Below, one piece after another: positions 41,902-52,328 of a stretch of 64,000 bases of DNA (position 1 is the stretch's first letter; each line of letters opens with the position of its first letter). Made by a program: the position numbers and the translations under genes. Below the pieces are notes generated by a model. It saw only the letters and a program-made list of their open reading frames with translations, was not told where the DNA came from and did no database searches. This stretch comes from Rhizobium glycinendophyticum (GTDB taxonomy: Bacteria > Pseudomonadota > Alphaproteobacteria > Rhizobiales > Rhizobiaceae), in assembly GCF_006443685.1 (NCBI RefSeq), contig NZ_VFYP01000002.1:434001-498000 (forward strand), read 5' to 3'.

Positions 41902-42396
41902 TCAGTCGCCTCCGATCCGCGGCCCATTCCAGGGGGAATTCCTGCGAGGCTCGCGGGTGAATTCGCCGTCGTCGAGATCGACCACGGTCTCTGTGCCAAA
42001 ACCGTTCCTGTATCCCCGACCTCCTGCCTGACGGAACTGGCCCTTTATAATGATCCGCGGCTTCAGCATCTGCCACAGGAGATCGCGCAGTTTTGGAATA
42101 AAGAGCAGCAGCCCGATGATGTCTCCGGCAAAGCCCGGTACGATCAGCAGGAAGGCGGCAACCACGAGCAAGGCGCCATGCACCATCTCACGACTGGGAT
42201 CGATCCCACGCTGCGTCTCCTCTTGAAGCCGCCTCAGTATACCTCCGCCTTGCTGCTTTAAGAGGAAGAGGCCGAGGACGGCGGACGAGACGACGAGCGC
42301 GAGAGTCCAAAGGACCCCGATCGCCTGTCCGACGAGGATAAGGCTGGCGATTTCCAGAAACGGTGCAATAAGAAAAAGCACCAGCGGAAGGCGCAT
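41902..42396 (-). CDS. fxsA: FxsA family membrane protein
   Basis: A 164-aa membrane protein of the FxsA family (the E. coli member affects F exclusion of phage T7). Hydrophobic segments lie at about residues 2-22 (RLPLVLFLIAPFLEIASLIL), 24-45 and 75-100. ATG 42396 has GGAG seven bases upstream; ATG 42408 is an alternative. The C-terminus is polar and glycine-rich. Function here is unknown. It is divergent from the TimA gene. Confidence 0.85.
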   Translation of the reverse strand: MRLPLVLFLIAPFLEIASLILVGQAIGVLWTLALVVSSAVLGLFLLKQQGGGILRRLQEETQRGIDPSREMVHGALLVVAAFLLIVPGFAGDIIGLLLFIPKLRDLLWQMLKPRIIIKGQFRQAGGRGYRNGFGTETVVDLDDGEFTREPRRNSPWNGPRIGGD

Positions 42397-42544
42397 TTCG
42401 ATCTCCATACGCCTTCGTGATCCGGATTTCGCAGAAGTCGGCGCCTACTCGCTGCAAAGAATGCATCACGCCATTTGAATGATGCGGCGCGCAAGACTAT
42501 ATGGGAGATGGAAAAAGCGAATTCAATCAAGCCTGGCGGTATCC

Positions 42545-43243
42545 ATGGGATCTAGCGATTTTGTCACTTTGTTCTTCCTGGTCGCCGCGGTGCTGATCTT
42601 TTTTCAGCTGCGCAGTGTGCTTGGCCGCCGCACGGGCAACGAAAAGTCGCCCTTCGAAACCCTGGCGCAGCGGGAAGCTACGAAGGCACCGGGCAGCGAC
42701 GACGGTAAGGTTGTGACACTGCAGCGCCGGGACGAAGCGAATGGCGAAGACCGCTTCTCGATTATCGACGCCTATGCCCCCGTCGGGACCCCGCTCAATG
42801 AACAGCTTCGCGAACTCCTTCGTCACGATGCAGCATTTACGCCGAAGGAGTTCCTGAACGGTGCCAAGGTTGCTTATGAGATGATCGTGCTTGCTTACGC
42901 CGAGGGCGACCGCAAGACGTTGAAGGGTCTCTTGTCGCGAGAGGTCTTCGAAGGTTTCGAGAGCGCCATTGCAGATCGCGAGAGCCGCGGCGAAACCATG
43001 AAGTCGACCTTCGTCGGAATTGAGAAGGCTGAAATCACGCACGCCTCGGCTAAGGACAACGAGGAGCAGGTGACTGTCCGAATCCTCAGCCAGCTGATTA
43101 CCGCGACCTATGACAAGAGCGGCGCGCTGATTGATGGCGATGCCGAGGCGGTTGCCGACGTCAATGACGTTTGGACATTCGCTCGCGATGTTCGCTCGCG
43201 CGATCCAAACTGGAAACTGATTGCGACCGAAGCCGAACAATGA
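42545..43243 (+). CDS. Tim44/TimA domain protein
   Basis: A 232-aa inner-membrane protein with one N-terminal helix (residues 4-22, DFVTLFFLVAAVLIFFQL), a polar linker, and a C-terminal Tim44-like domain (about 85-230). Bacterial members (TimA) resemble part of mitochondrial Tim44, but their role is not settled. It is the first gene of a tightly packed set: its TGA overlaps the mltA ATG (ATGA), then smr and xre follow. Confidence 0.87.
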   Translation: MGSSDFVTLFFLVAAVLIFFQLRSVLGRRTGNEKSPFETLAQREATKAPGSDDGKVVTLQRRDEANGEDRFSIIDAYAPVGTPLNEQLRELLRHDAAFTPKEFLNGAKVAYEMIVLAYAEGDRKTLKGLLSREVFEGFESAIADRESRGETMKSTFVGIEKAEITHASAKDNEEQVTVRILSQLITATYDKSGALIDGDAEAVADVNDVWTFARDVRSRDPNWKLIATEAEQ

Positions 43244-44355
43244 ACGAGGCATCTAGGAGATACCGACTGAAGCCCGTCGGATTCGACGAGCTTCCAGGCT
43301 GGCAACAGGACGATCCTTCGAGCCTGTGGCCTGCCATGGCGGATTGCCTAAAACATCTTCAAAATGCGAAGCCTTATCGAAGCGGCTCGCTCGGCCTTTC
43401 GGCGCCCGATTTGCTGCCACTGCTGGAAGCCGCTGCCGGCGCGGTTCCTCAGGATGCATCTGAGGCTCGCCATTTTTTCGAAGCTCAGTGTCAGGTGTTG
43501 CAGATCATCCCTGAGCACGGGTCCGGTCTGGTCACAGCCTTCTACGAGCCGGAAGTCGAAGTCAGCGCGCGGCCGGATGATGTATACAAATATCCCTTCT
43601 ATGCCCGCCCTCATGATCTGGTTGACTTAACCGAAGACAACCGTCCCTCTGGAATGGACCCGAACTATGCTTTCGCTCTTGCAGATGCGGATGGGCTGAA
43701 GCCTTATCCTGATCGTCAGGCGATAGACCTAGGTTACCTCGATAGTCGCGGCCTTGAGATTGCCTGGGCGAAGTCCAAAGTTGATGTCTTCTTCACCCAT
43801 GTCCAAGGGGCAGCTCGGTTAAAATATCCGGACGGGCACATCGCTCGGATCACCTATGCGGCCAAAGCCGGACATCCTTTTTCCGGCATTGGTCGACATC
43901 TGATTGAGTTGGGCGAAATCCGCGAGCAGGATATCTCCATGCAGTCGATCCGCGCCTGGTTGAGCAGCAATCCAAAGCGGGTCGATGAAATCCTCTGGCA
44001 TAATCGATCCTACATTTTCTTCCGCGAGGCAGAAGTTACCGACCTGACCCGTGGTCCCATCGCCGCAGCCAAGGTCCCTCTGATCGCAGGGCGCTCGCTC
44101 GCCGTTGATCGCACCATTCACACCTTCGGCTTTCCCTTCTTTGTCCGCGCCCCAGGCCTCACCCGGCTCGACGGCGGCCGAGACTTCAGCCGCCTGATGC
44201 TCGCCCTTGATACCGGTTCGGCGATCGTCGGTCCTGCGCGGGGCGACATCTTCACCGGCTCCGGCCCGGAAGCTGGCGATAGGGCAGGAGCGGTGCGTAA
44301 CGCCGCAGATTTCTACATGCTCGTTCCAAAACAGGCAGCGGAGAGGTTTGTCTGA
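43240..44355 (+). CDS. mltA: Membrane-bound lytic transglycosylase A (MltA)
   Basis: MltA cleaves peptidoglycan glycan strands to 1,6-anhydro products. The 371-aa protein has the MltA domain (GLVTAFYEPEVEVSARPDDVYKYPFY) and the 3D domain with the catalytic aspartate in LMLALDTGSAIVGPARGDIF. No signal peptide or lipobox is visible at either this start or in the 23 codons open upstream, which is odd for a periplasmic enzyme. It overlaps the Tim44-like gene and is contiguous with smr. Confidence 0.92.
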   Translation: MNEASRRYRLKPVGFDELPGWQQDDPSSLWPAMADCLKHLQNAKPYRSGSLGLSAPDLLPLLEAAAGAVPQDASEARHFFEAQCQVLQIIPEHGSGLVTAFYEPEVEVSARPDDVYKYPFYARPHDLVDLTEDNRPSGMDPNYAFALADADGLKPYPDRQAIDLGYLDSRGLEIAWAKSKVDVFFTHVQGAARLKYPDGHIARITYAAKAGHPFSGIGRHLIELGEIREQDISMQSIRAWLSSNPKRVDEILWHNRSYIFFREAEVTDLTRGPIAAAKVPLIAGRSLAVDRTIHTFGFPFFVRAPGLTRLDGGRDFSRLMLALDTGSAIVGPARGDIFTGSGPEAGDRAGAVRNAADFYMLVPKQAAERFV

Positions 44356-44919
44356 GTGTCGGGCGGGACCAAGCTCAATCCGGAAGATCGAATTTTGTGG
44401 GCCAAGGTGGCCCGCTCCACGCGACCGCTGCCGGGCCGCATGGAAGAACTTGTTACGTTCGAGCAGGAGTTCGAACCCTTACCCGAGGAAGAACCCGCCC
44501 CACTCAACCGTGCTTCGCTTAGCCAGAATGAAGATCCGCAGTCGTCGACCACCAATCGTAATGCGCCGGTTCGTCATCACCATCCGCTCGAGCGACCGGT
44601 CAAGCGGAAACTGTCCCGGGGCCATCTGGCGCTTGAGGCGCGCATCGACCTGCATGGGCTGATCCAGAGCGAAGCGCACGGAATGCTCCTGGACTTCCTC
44701 ATCCGTGCCCATGAACGGGGCCTGCGCCACGTCCTCGTGATCACGGGCAAAGGCAGTTCGCTTGGCAGCGACGGGGCGCTGAAGCGTGCCGTTCCCCTTT
44801 GGTTTTCGCTACCCGAATTCCGCTTCCTGATCTCCTCCTATGAGCCGGCTGCCCGCCAGCATGGTGGAGAGGGTGCCATGTACGTGCGCCTCTCGCGCCA
44901 AGGGCAGGGCCGGCGATGA
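44356..44919 (+). CDS. Smr domain protein
   Basis: A 187-aa protein with a C-terminal Smr domain (about 90-185): DLHG in ARIDLHGLIQSEAHG, and ITGKGSS, the two family motifs. Smr domains are nucleases in MutS2 and some stand-alone proteins. The start is GTG at 44356, immediately after the mltA stop. The N-terminal half is polar and probably disordered. It overlaps the next gene by four bases (ATGA). Confidence 0.87.
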   Translation: MSGGTKLNPEDRILWAKVARSTRPLPGRMEELVTFEQEFEPLPEEEPAPLNRASLSQNEDPQSSTTNRNAPVRHHHPLERPVKRKLSRGHLALEARIDLHGLIQSEAHGMLLDFLIRAHERGLRHVLVITGKGSSLGSDGALKRAVPLWFSLPEFRFLISSYEPAARQHGGEGAMYVRLSRQGQGRR

Positions 44920-45281
44920 CGCCGTTCGGCCATGCGGTCAGAGACTTGCGCAAACGCAAGGGCGTCTCGCAGAAGGAGATGGCGGTTGCGATCGGCGTGT
45001 CCCCGGCCTATCTCTCGGCCCTGGAGCACGGCAAACGTGGTGTGCCGAATTTCGACTTTCTGCAAAGGGTTGCGGGCTACTTCAACATTATCTGGGATGA
45101 GGCCGAAGAGCTCTTCTCCGTCGCCGCAGTTTCCCACCCCCGCGTCGTCGTAGATACCTCTGGCATGCCGCCGGAATACACGGCCTTCGCCAACGACCTG
45201 GCTCGGGTGATTCGCCACCTGCCGCCGGACGTGCTAAGAAATTTGCAGGATATTGTTGATGGCGCCAAAAAACGGCCGTGA
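44916..45281 (+). CDS. XRE-type helix-turn-helix regulator
   Basis: A 121-aa protein with a Cro/C1-type DNA-binding domain at residues 4-60 (RDLRKRKGVSQKEMAVAIGV, SPAYLSALEHGKRGVPNFDF). The C-terminal half has no domain I recognise. It is the last gene of the Tim44-mltA-smr set and lies 141 bases upstream of gyrB; whether it regulates either is unknown. Confidence 0.87.
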   Translation: MTPFGHAVRDLRKRKGVSQKEMAVAIGVSPAYLSALEHGKRGVPNFDFLQRVAGYFNIIWDEAEELFSVAAVSHPRVVVDTSGMPPEYTAFANDLARVIRHLPPDVLRNLQDIVDGAKKRP

Positions 45282-45328
45282 ACGCGTCTGATTCCCCGCG
45301 CTATCCACGGGAAACAACGCTCTCGCCT

Positions 45329-45356
45329 TTGGAACTCCTGCCAAAACCCCTATAGT
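45329..45356 (+). promoter_or_regulatory. Candidate gyrB promoter
   Basis: TTGGAA (45329-45334), 16 bases, TATAGT (45351-45356) fits a housekeeping promoter. Transcription would start near 45363, giving a leader of about 60 bases that holds the palindrome at 45371. Confidence 0.5.
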
Positions 45357-45370
45357 CGACGCGCTTGAAG

Positions 45371-45390
45371 CCGCTGATTCGAATCAGCGG
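45371..45390. promoter_or_regulatory. 20-bp perfect palindrome in the gyrB leader
   Basis: CCGCTGATTCGAATCAGCGG reads the same on both strands with no spacer. It contains two abutting GANTC sites (GATTC, GAATC), the CcrM methylation target. It lies about 8 bases downstream of the predicted transcription start and 32 bases before the gyrB ATG, where a repressor or a methylation-sensitive factor could act. Confidence 0.6.
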
Positions 45391-45422
45391 AACCTTTGAG
45401 AAATGACTGGAAAGATTGCTGA

Positions 45423-47858
<2,436 letters not shown>

Positions 47859-47884
47859 TCGGAGGAGCAATCAATCGCATCTCG

Positions 47885-47922
47885 AAAAAGGGCCGCTTCG
47901 AATGATCGAAGCGGCCCTTTTT
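47885..47922. terminator. Intrinsic terminator after gyrB
   Basis: A 12-bp stem (GGGCCGCTTCGA / TCGAAGCGGCCC) with loop ATGA is flanked by five A and five T. It lies 26 bases after the gyrB stop and is symmetrical enough to work both ways. Confidence 0.92.
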
Positions 47923-47959
47923 GGCTTGGAACAGAGCCAGGTTGTAAACGTAGTTAACG

Positions 47960-47975
47960 TGATTCACGTGAAACC
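47960..47975. other. parS-like site 4 (gyrB/nitroreductase gap)
   Basis: TGATTCACGTGAAACC matches 14 of 16 bases of the parS consensus and shares 15 with site 3. It lies in the non-coding gap after the gyrB terminator, about 10 kb from the candidate origin. Confidence 0.65.
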
Positions 47976-47997
47976 CGAGGCTTGAGACCCGAGTGCC

Positions 47998-48588
47998 TCA
48001 AAACCCGCCTTCGAGTGCCACTTCAGCCAGTGGCTTGCGAGTGCTCGGCGTTTCGCGAGCACGAAGCCCTTCCGGCAGGACCGACAGGTCGCCCAGCTTG
48101 CCGATCGCAACGGCAGCATTGATGTGGAAACCTTCAGGCACGTTCAACGCGGTCATGGCACGGTCGAAATCCACGCCCGTCATGGCATGGGCAAAGTAAC
48201 CGAGCTTGACGGCCTGGAGCGAAAGAAGACCCCAGGCAGCCCCGGCATCAAAGCTATGGCTGCGGTAGGACTTCGCTTCAGAACCGTCGGCGGGACGGCT
48301 GAGAGTATCAGAAACGACGAAGACCAGCGCGGACGCGTTCCGTGCCCAGCCTTGATTGAACTCGATCAGAAGGCCGAGCAGCTTTTCGAATTCTGGAGTG
48401 CCCTTTAGACCATAGACGAAACGCCAGGGCTGATAGTTGAAGGCCGAAGGTGCCCAGTGTCCTGCGTCCAGAATGGTCAGAAGATCGTTTTTCTGCATCG
48501 CGCTCCCGTCAAATGCGCGCGGTGACCACCGATCAAGGAACAGCGGGTCGACATTGTACTCGGAGTGACGGTGATTGCTGTCAGTCAT
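47998..48588 (-). CDS. Nitroreductase family protein
   Basis: A 196-aa FMN-dependent oxidoreductase of the nitroreductase family. Signatures are RWSPRAFDGSAM near the N-terminus, HWAPSAFNYQPWRFVYGLKG (FMN contact region) and AVKLGYFAHAMTGVD. AAAGGA precedes the ATG at 48588; upstream open codons are not family-like. The physiological substrate is unknown. It is divergent from phaZ with a 283-base gap full of repeats. Confidence 0.88.
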   Translation of the reverse strand: MTDSNHRHSEYNVDPLFLDRWSPRAFDGSAMQKNDLLTILDAGHWAPSAFNYQPWRFVYGLKGTPEFEKLLGLLIEFNQGWARNASALVFVVSDTLSRPADGSEAKSYRSHSFDAGAAWGLLSLQAVKLGYFAHAMTGVDFDRAMTALNVPEGFHINAAVAIGKLGDLSVLPEGLRARETPSTRKPLAEVALEGGF

Positions 48589-48871
48589 AATGGTCCTTTG
48601 TGCGTCAGGGGAGGATGACCTGTGGAACAAACAGCAAAATGCCGCACTGCGAAAGCCCTGTCTTTCGAAATTTATTGTCGCTCGCCGCAGACGTTTCACC
48701 CGCTGTCTAGCAGGGAACTTTAAGCCTTTTCGGGCATCATAAAGACAGGTTGCACTGCGCAGGTTGCCTGCCAGGCGCAACGAAAGGTGAGGGTTTTTGC
48801 ACTGCAAAAACTCTGATACTGTATCACTTCTGTGAAGGCCGATGGCCTGTGACGCAAAGGTAAGAGACGCG
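48589..48871. promoter_or_regulatory. Divergent region nitroreductase/phaZ with repeated TGCACTGC elements
   Basis: GCACTGC occurs three times: 48644-48650, 48752-48758 (in TGCACTGC) and inside the palindrome TTTTTGCACTGCAAAAA (48794-48810). A second palindrome TGATACTGTATCA lies at 48814-48826. The TTGC-ACT-GCAA core resembles the CTGC-N3-GCAG type site described for the PHB regulator PhaR. The position before a PHB depolymerase gene makes PhaR a reasonable guess, but the assignment is inference. Confidence 0.45.
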
Positions 48872-50152
48872 ATGTTCTATCAGCTCTACGAACTCAACCA
48901 CGCGATGATGGCTCCGTTCCGAGCCAGCGCAGATGCATTCAATCTCGCTTGGAAGAACCCGCTCAATCCCTGGTCTCATACCGTTGTAGGCCGGAGTTTC
49001 TCGGCGGGTTTTGAAGTTTTTGAGCGGATGACTCGGCGATATTCGAAGCCCGAGTTTGGGCTTCCGACAACGATTATTGATGGCGACAGCGTTACCGTTG
49101 AGGAAGAAGTGGTATGGCGCAAACCCTTCTGCGACCTGATCCATTTCAAGCGCCACCTCCCGATGGGCGCCGATAAAGGCCCTCGCATCCTGATTGTTGC
49201 GCCGATGTCCGGGCATTATGCCACGCTGTTGCGCGGAACCGTCGAAGCTTTGTTGCCGAGCGCTGATCTTTACATCACCGACTGGATCGATGCCCGCATG
49301 GTGCCAGTGACCGAGGGTGACTTCGATCTGGATGACTACATCGACTATGTGATCGAGATCCTGCATCATCTCGGGCCCGACACCCACATCGTTGCCGTCT
49401 GTCAGCCCTCCGTCCCCGTTCTTGCGGCGGTCGCCGTCATGGAAGCCGATGGCGATGTCTGCGCACCATCATCGATGACCTTGATGGGTGGTCCCATCGA
49501 CACCCGCATAAATCCGACAGCCGTCAATCAGCTGGCCCAGGAAAAGCCGCTCGAATGGTTCCGTGACAACGTCATCATGCAGGTTCCCTGGCCGCAACCG
49601 GGTGTCATGCGCAGCGTGTACCCCGGATTCCTGCAGCTCTCAGGCTTCATGTCGATGAACCTTGATCGGCACATGATTGCCCACAAGGACTTCTACATGC
49701 ACCTCGTCAAGAATGACGGGGAGCCGGCGGAAAAGCATCGCGACTTCTATGACGAATATCTGGCTGTTATGGATCTCACCGCCGAGTTCTATCTCCAAAC
49801 GGTCGATACCGTTTTCATCAAGCATGCTCTGCCGAAGGGCGAGATGATGCACCGCACGAAGCGGGTCGATACCACCGCAATCAAGAATGTTGCACTTCTT
49901 ACGGTCGAGGGTGAAAACGACGACATCTCCGGTGTCGGCCAGACTCATGCGGCGCAGACGATCTGCTCCAGCATCCCGGACGACATGCGCATGCACTATG
50001 TCCAGCCCGATGTCGGTCATTACGGTGTCTTCAACGGCTCCCGCTTCCGTCGCGAAATCGCGCCGCGCATCGTCCAGTTTGCCAAGACCCATGGGAAGAC
50101 GGTGAAGCAGACCCCCGTCAAGCGCGCTATCAAGGGCGGCAAAGCAGGCTAA
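48872..50152 (+). CDS. phaZ: Intracellular polyhydroxyalkanoate depolymerase
   Basis: Degrades stored polyhydroxybutyrate to monomers and oligomers. The 426-aa protein matches the intracellular PhaZ family: start MFYQLYELNHAMMAPFR, the presumed nucleophile C177 in HIVAVCQPSVPV, VPWPQPGVMRSVYPGFLQL, and DVGHYGVFNGSRFR with the catalytic histidine. ATG 48872 is preferred over an upstream in-frame ATG at 48842 because the family starts here. Confidence 0.92.
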   Translation: MFYQLYELNHAMMAPFRASADAFNLAWKNPLNPWSHTVVGRSFSAGFEVFERMTRRYSKPEFGLPTTIIDGDSVTVEEEVVWRKPFCDLIHFKRHLPMGADKGPRILIVAPMSGHYATLLRGTVEALLPSADLYITDWIDARMVPVTEGDFDLDDYIDYVIEILHHLGPDTHIVAVCQPSVPVLAAVAVMEADGDVCAPSSMTLMGGPIDTRINPTAVNQLAQEKPLEWFRDNVIMQVPWPQPGVMRSVYPGFLQLSGFMSMNLDRHMIAHKDFYMHLVKNDGEPAEKHRDFYDEYLAVMDLTAEFYLQTVDTVFIKHALPKGEMMHRTKRVDTTAIKNVALLTVEGENDDISGVGQTHAAQTICSSIPDDMRMHYVQPDVGHYGVFNGSRFRREIAPRIVQFAKTHGKTVKQTPVKRAIKGGKAG

Positions 50153-50296
50153 GCGCTTCTTGGAACATCGATTTATGTGAAAGGATTCAGATGGTTCTCC
50201 GATTGGGTCCGCGCATTTCTTGAAGCAGACCCTCGCATTTCCCACATCGAAATCATCGGGAGACATCCTGTCTCCCGGAGGAAACGAGGGTACTCG

Positions 50297-50734
50297 ATGA
50301 TGAACCAGTCAGCACTGCTTCGGCCGGATTGGACTCCGGCAACCGTCGCGTTGATGGTGCTGGGCTTCGTGGTCTTCTGGCCGCTGGGTCTGGCAATGCT
50401 TGCCTACATCATGTTTGGCGAGAAGTTTCAGAACTTCAAGCGTGAAGCAAATCGCAAGGCCGACGATGCCTACGCCTGGTGCCGCTCCAACCGTTATGCC
50501 GGCCCGGTCAACTCGACGGGCAATGTCGCTTTCGATGATTGGCGCAAGGCCGAACTCGATCGGCTCGATGAAGAACGCCGCAGGCTTGATGAGATGCGTG
50601 CCGACTTCGATACCTATGTCCGCGAATTGCGCCGGGCAAAGGACCAGGATGAGTTCGATCGCTTCATGCGCGATCGCCAACAGGTAAAGCCCTCAAGCGA
50701 TACCACTCCGCCGGCCGGTTATTCCGGCAACTGA
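50297..50734 (+). CDS. DUF2852 domain protein
   Basis: A 145-aa protein of the DUF2852 family found in Rhizobiales. One or two transmembrane segments (about 14-38, TVALMVLGFVVFWPLGLAML) are followed by a basic and then strongly charged coiled-coil region (about 85-130, DEERRRLDEMRADFDTYVRE). Function unknown. GAGGG lies eight bases before ATG 50297. It follows phaZ by 144 bases and is closed by a terminator. Confidence 0.87.
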   Translation: MMNQSALLRPDWTPATVALMVLGFVVFWPLGLAMLAYIMFGEKFQNFKREANRKADDAYAWCRSNRYAGPVNSTGNVAFDDWRKAELDRLDEERRRLDEMRADFDTYVRELRRAKDQDEFDRFMRDRQQVKPSSDTTPPAGYSGN

Positions 50735-50760
50735 GCGGCGAGAACCAGACAAACGATCGA

Positions 50761-50786
50761 GCCGGCATCCTGGATGCCGGCTTTTT
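50761..50786 (+). terminator. Intrinsic terminator after DUF2852 gene
   Basis: GCCGGCATC and GATGCCGGC form a 9-bp stem with loop CTG, followed by TTTTT. Confidence 0.9.
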
Positions 50787-50825
50787 CTGTCCCGTTTTTT
50801 ACGGCGAATCGGCTAGAACATCCCG

Positions 50826-51584
50826 ATGTTTCCTCTGTTGAAAAAGCTGAAGCCGGCGCGTGAACCGGCCCTGGTGCTGGAACGGGTGGTTCCCGTCGAC
50901 GGCAGAGCCGTGCCGCTGACCATCCGCCGGAACAGCAGAGCCACCCGCATCACCTTGCGCATAGAGCCCGGCGGTCGTGCGCTCAAGATGACCGTGCCAC
51001 CAGGGCTGCGGGAACGTGATGTCGATGATTTCCTCGAACGGCACAGTGGCTGGCTGCGCACCCGCCTCGCTAGGCAAAAGGCCGGTGCACGGGTCGAGGA
51101 TGGCAGCGATATTCTCCTGCGCGGAATCAGCCACCGTGTCGTCCACACGGGCCAGCTTCGAGGGCTGACTCAGTCCATCGACAGCGAGATCGGCCACGTC
51201 CTCAGCGTCAGCGGTCTTGAAGATCATCTGCCTCGTCGTGTCGCGGACTTTCTTAAGAAGGAAGCGCGTAAGGACCTCGAGGTGCTTGTGGCACGGTATG
51301 CCAGGCGCGTGGATAAGCCGGTGAAGAGTCTCAGTCTCAAGGACACCCGCAGCCGCTGGGGTTCTTGTTCCTGGGACGGCAAACTCAGCTTCTCCTGGCG
51401 CATCGTCATGGCGCCACCCATTGTGATCGACTATCTGGCCGCCCACGAAGTGGCGCACTTGCGCGAAATGAATCATGGGCCGGCCTTCTGGAGGCTTTGC
51501 GAAGAGCTGTGTCCTCATATGGATCAGGCAAAGTCGTGGTTGAAGCGAAACGGGTCATCGCTGCATGCAATAGACTTCGGCTGA
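50826..51584 (+). CDS. YgjP-like metallopeptidase domain protein
   Basis: A 252-aa protein of the YgjP/DUF45 (M48-related) family. The zinc motif is HEVAHLREMNHGPAFW: HExxH with a third histidine eight residues later. It is preceded by the family segment SRWGSCSWDGKLSFSWRIVMAP. No signal peptide is seen. The substrate is unknown. It is 69 bases upstream of trpF. Confidence 0.9.
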   Translation: MFPLLKKLKPAREPALVLERVVPVDGRAVPLTIRRNSRATRITLRIEPGGRALKMTVPPGLRERDVDDFLERHSGWLRTRLARQKAGARVEDGSDILLRGISHRVVHTGQLRGLTQSIDSEIGHVLSVSGLEDHLPRRVADFLKKEARKDLEVLVARYARRVDKPVKSLSLKDTRSRWGSCSWDGKLSFSWRIVMAPPIVIDYLAAHEVAHLREMNHGPAFWRLCEELCPHMDQAKSWLKRNGSSLHAIDFG

Positions 51585-51653
51585 AGCCGCGACCAATCAT
51601 CTCTTGTCGCAATTTGGCTCGACTCTTTTTTGATTTCGTGCGACGTCGCTCGC

Positions 51654-52328
51654 ATGAAACCCGATATCAAGATCTGCGGATTGAAGACGCCGGAGGCGGT
51701 TGATCGTGCGGCCCAGCGCGGTGCCAGCCATATTGGCTTCATTTTCTTTCAAAAGAGCCCGCGCAACATCGAGCCCGACATTGCAGGAGCGCTGGCAGAC
51801 CGTGTTCGCGGGCGAGTGAAGACCGTGGCCGTGACCGTCGATGCAAACAATGATGATCTGGATGAGATCATCGCCTTGCTGCGGCCGGACATCCTGCAAT
51901 TTCATGGGCATGAGACGCCGGAGCGTCTGCTGACGGTGAAGGCGGTGACGGGTCTGCCGATCATGAAGGCATTTTCCATCCGCGATGCTGATGATCTCAA
52001 GCGCATCGAGCCCTATATCGGTATTGCAGATCGATTTCTCTTCGACGCCAAACCGCCCGCCGGTTCCGATCTGCCGGGTGGGAATGGCGTGAGCTTCGAC
52101 TGGCGCTTGTTGCGATCGCTTGACGACAGCGTGGATTACATGCTTTCCGGTGGTCTTAACAAGGACAACATAGCAGAAGCGATGAGCGAAACGGGTGCAC
52201 GCGCGATCGATGTCTCTTCAGGCGTCGAGTCTGCGCCCGGAGTGAAGGATCTGCAGATGATGGATGAGTTTTTCGCGGCGGTCGCCGAGGCGACCCGCCG
52301 AGCGCCGGTATCAGGGAGTGTCAAGTGA
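51654..52328 (+). CDS. trpF: Phosphoribosylanthranilate isomerase
   Basis: Third step of the tryptophan branch. The 224-aa barrel protein starts [19 protein letters not shown], with the catalytic cysteine in [27 protein letters not shown], and [12 protein letters not shown] near the end. ATG 51654 has no clear ribosome site. The end overlaps the trpB GTG start by four bases. Confidence 0.95.
   Translation: MKPDIKICGLKTPEAVDRAAQRGASHIGFIFFQKSPRNIEPDIAGALADRVRGRVKTVAVTVDANNDDLDEIIALLRPDILQFHGHETPERLLTVKAVTGLPIMKAFSIRDADDLKRIEPYIGIADRFLFDAKPPAGSDLPGGNGVSFDWRLLRSLDDSVDYMLSGGLNKDNIAEAMSETGARAIDVSSGVESAPGVKDLQMMDEFFAAVAEATRRAPVSGSVK

Noticed and set aside
50177..50296. Forty extra N-terminal codons for the DUF2852 protein
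   Set aside because: The extension has no ribosome site and no family similarity, while ATG 50297 has GAGGG at good spacing.
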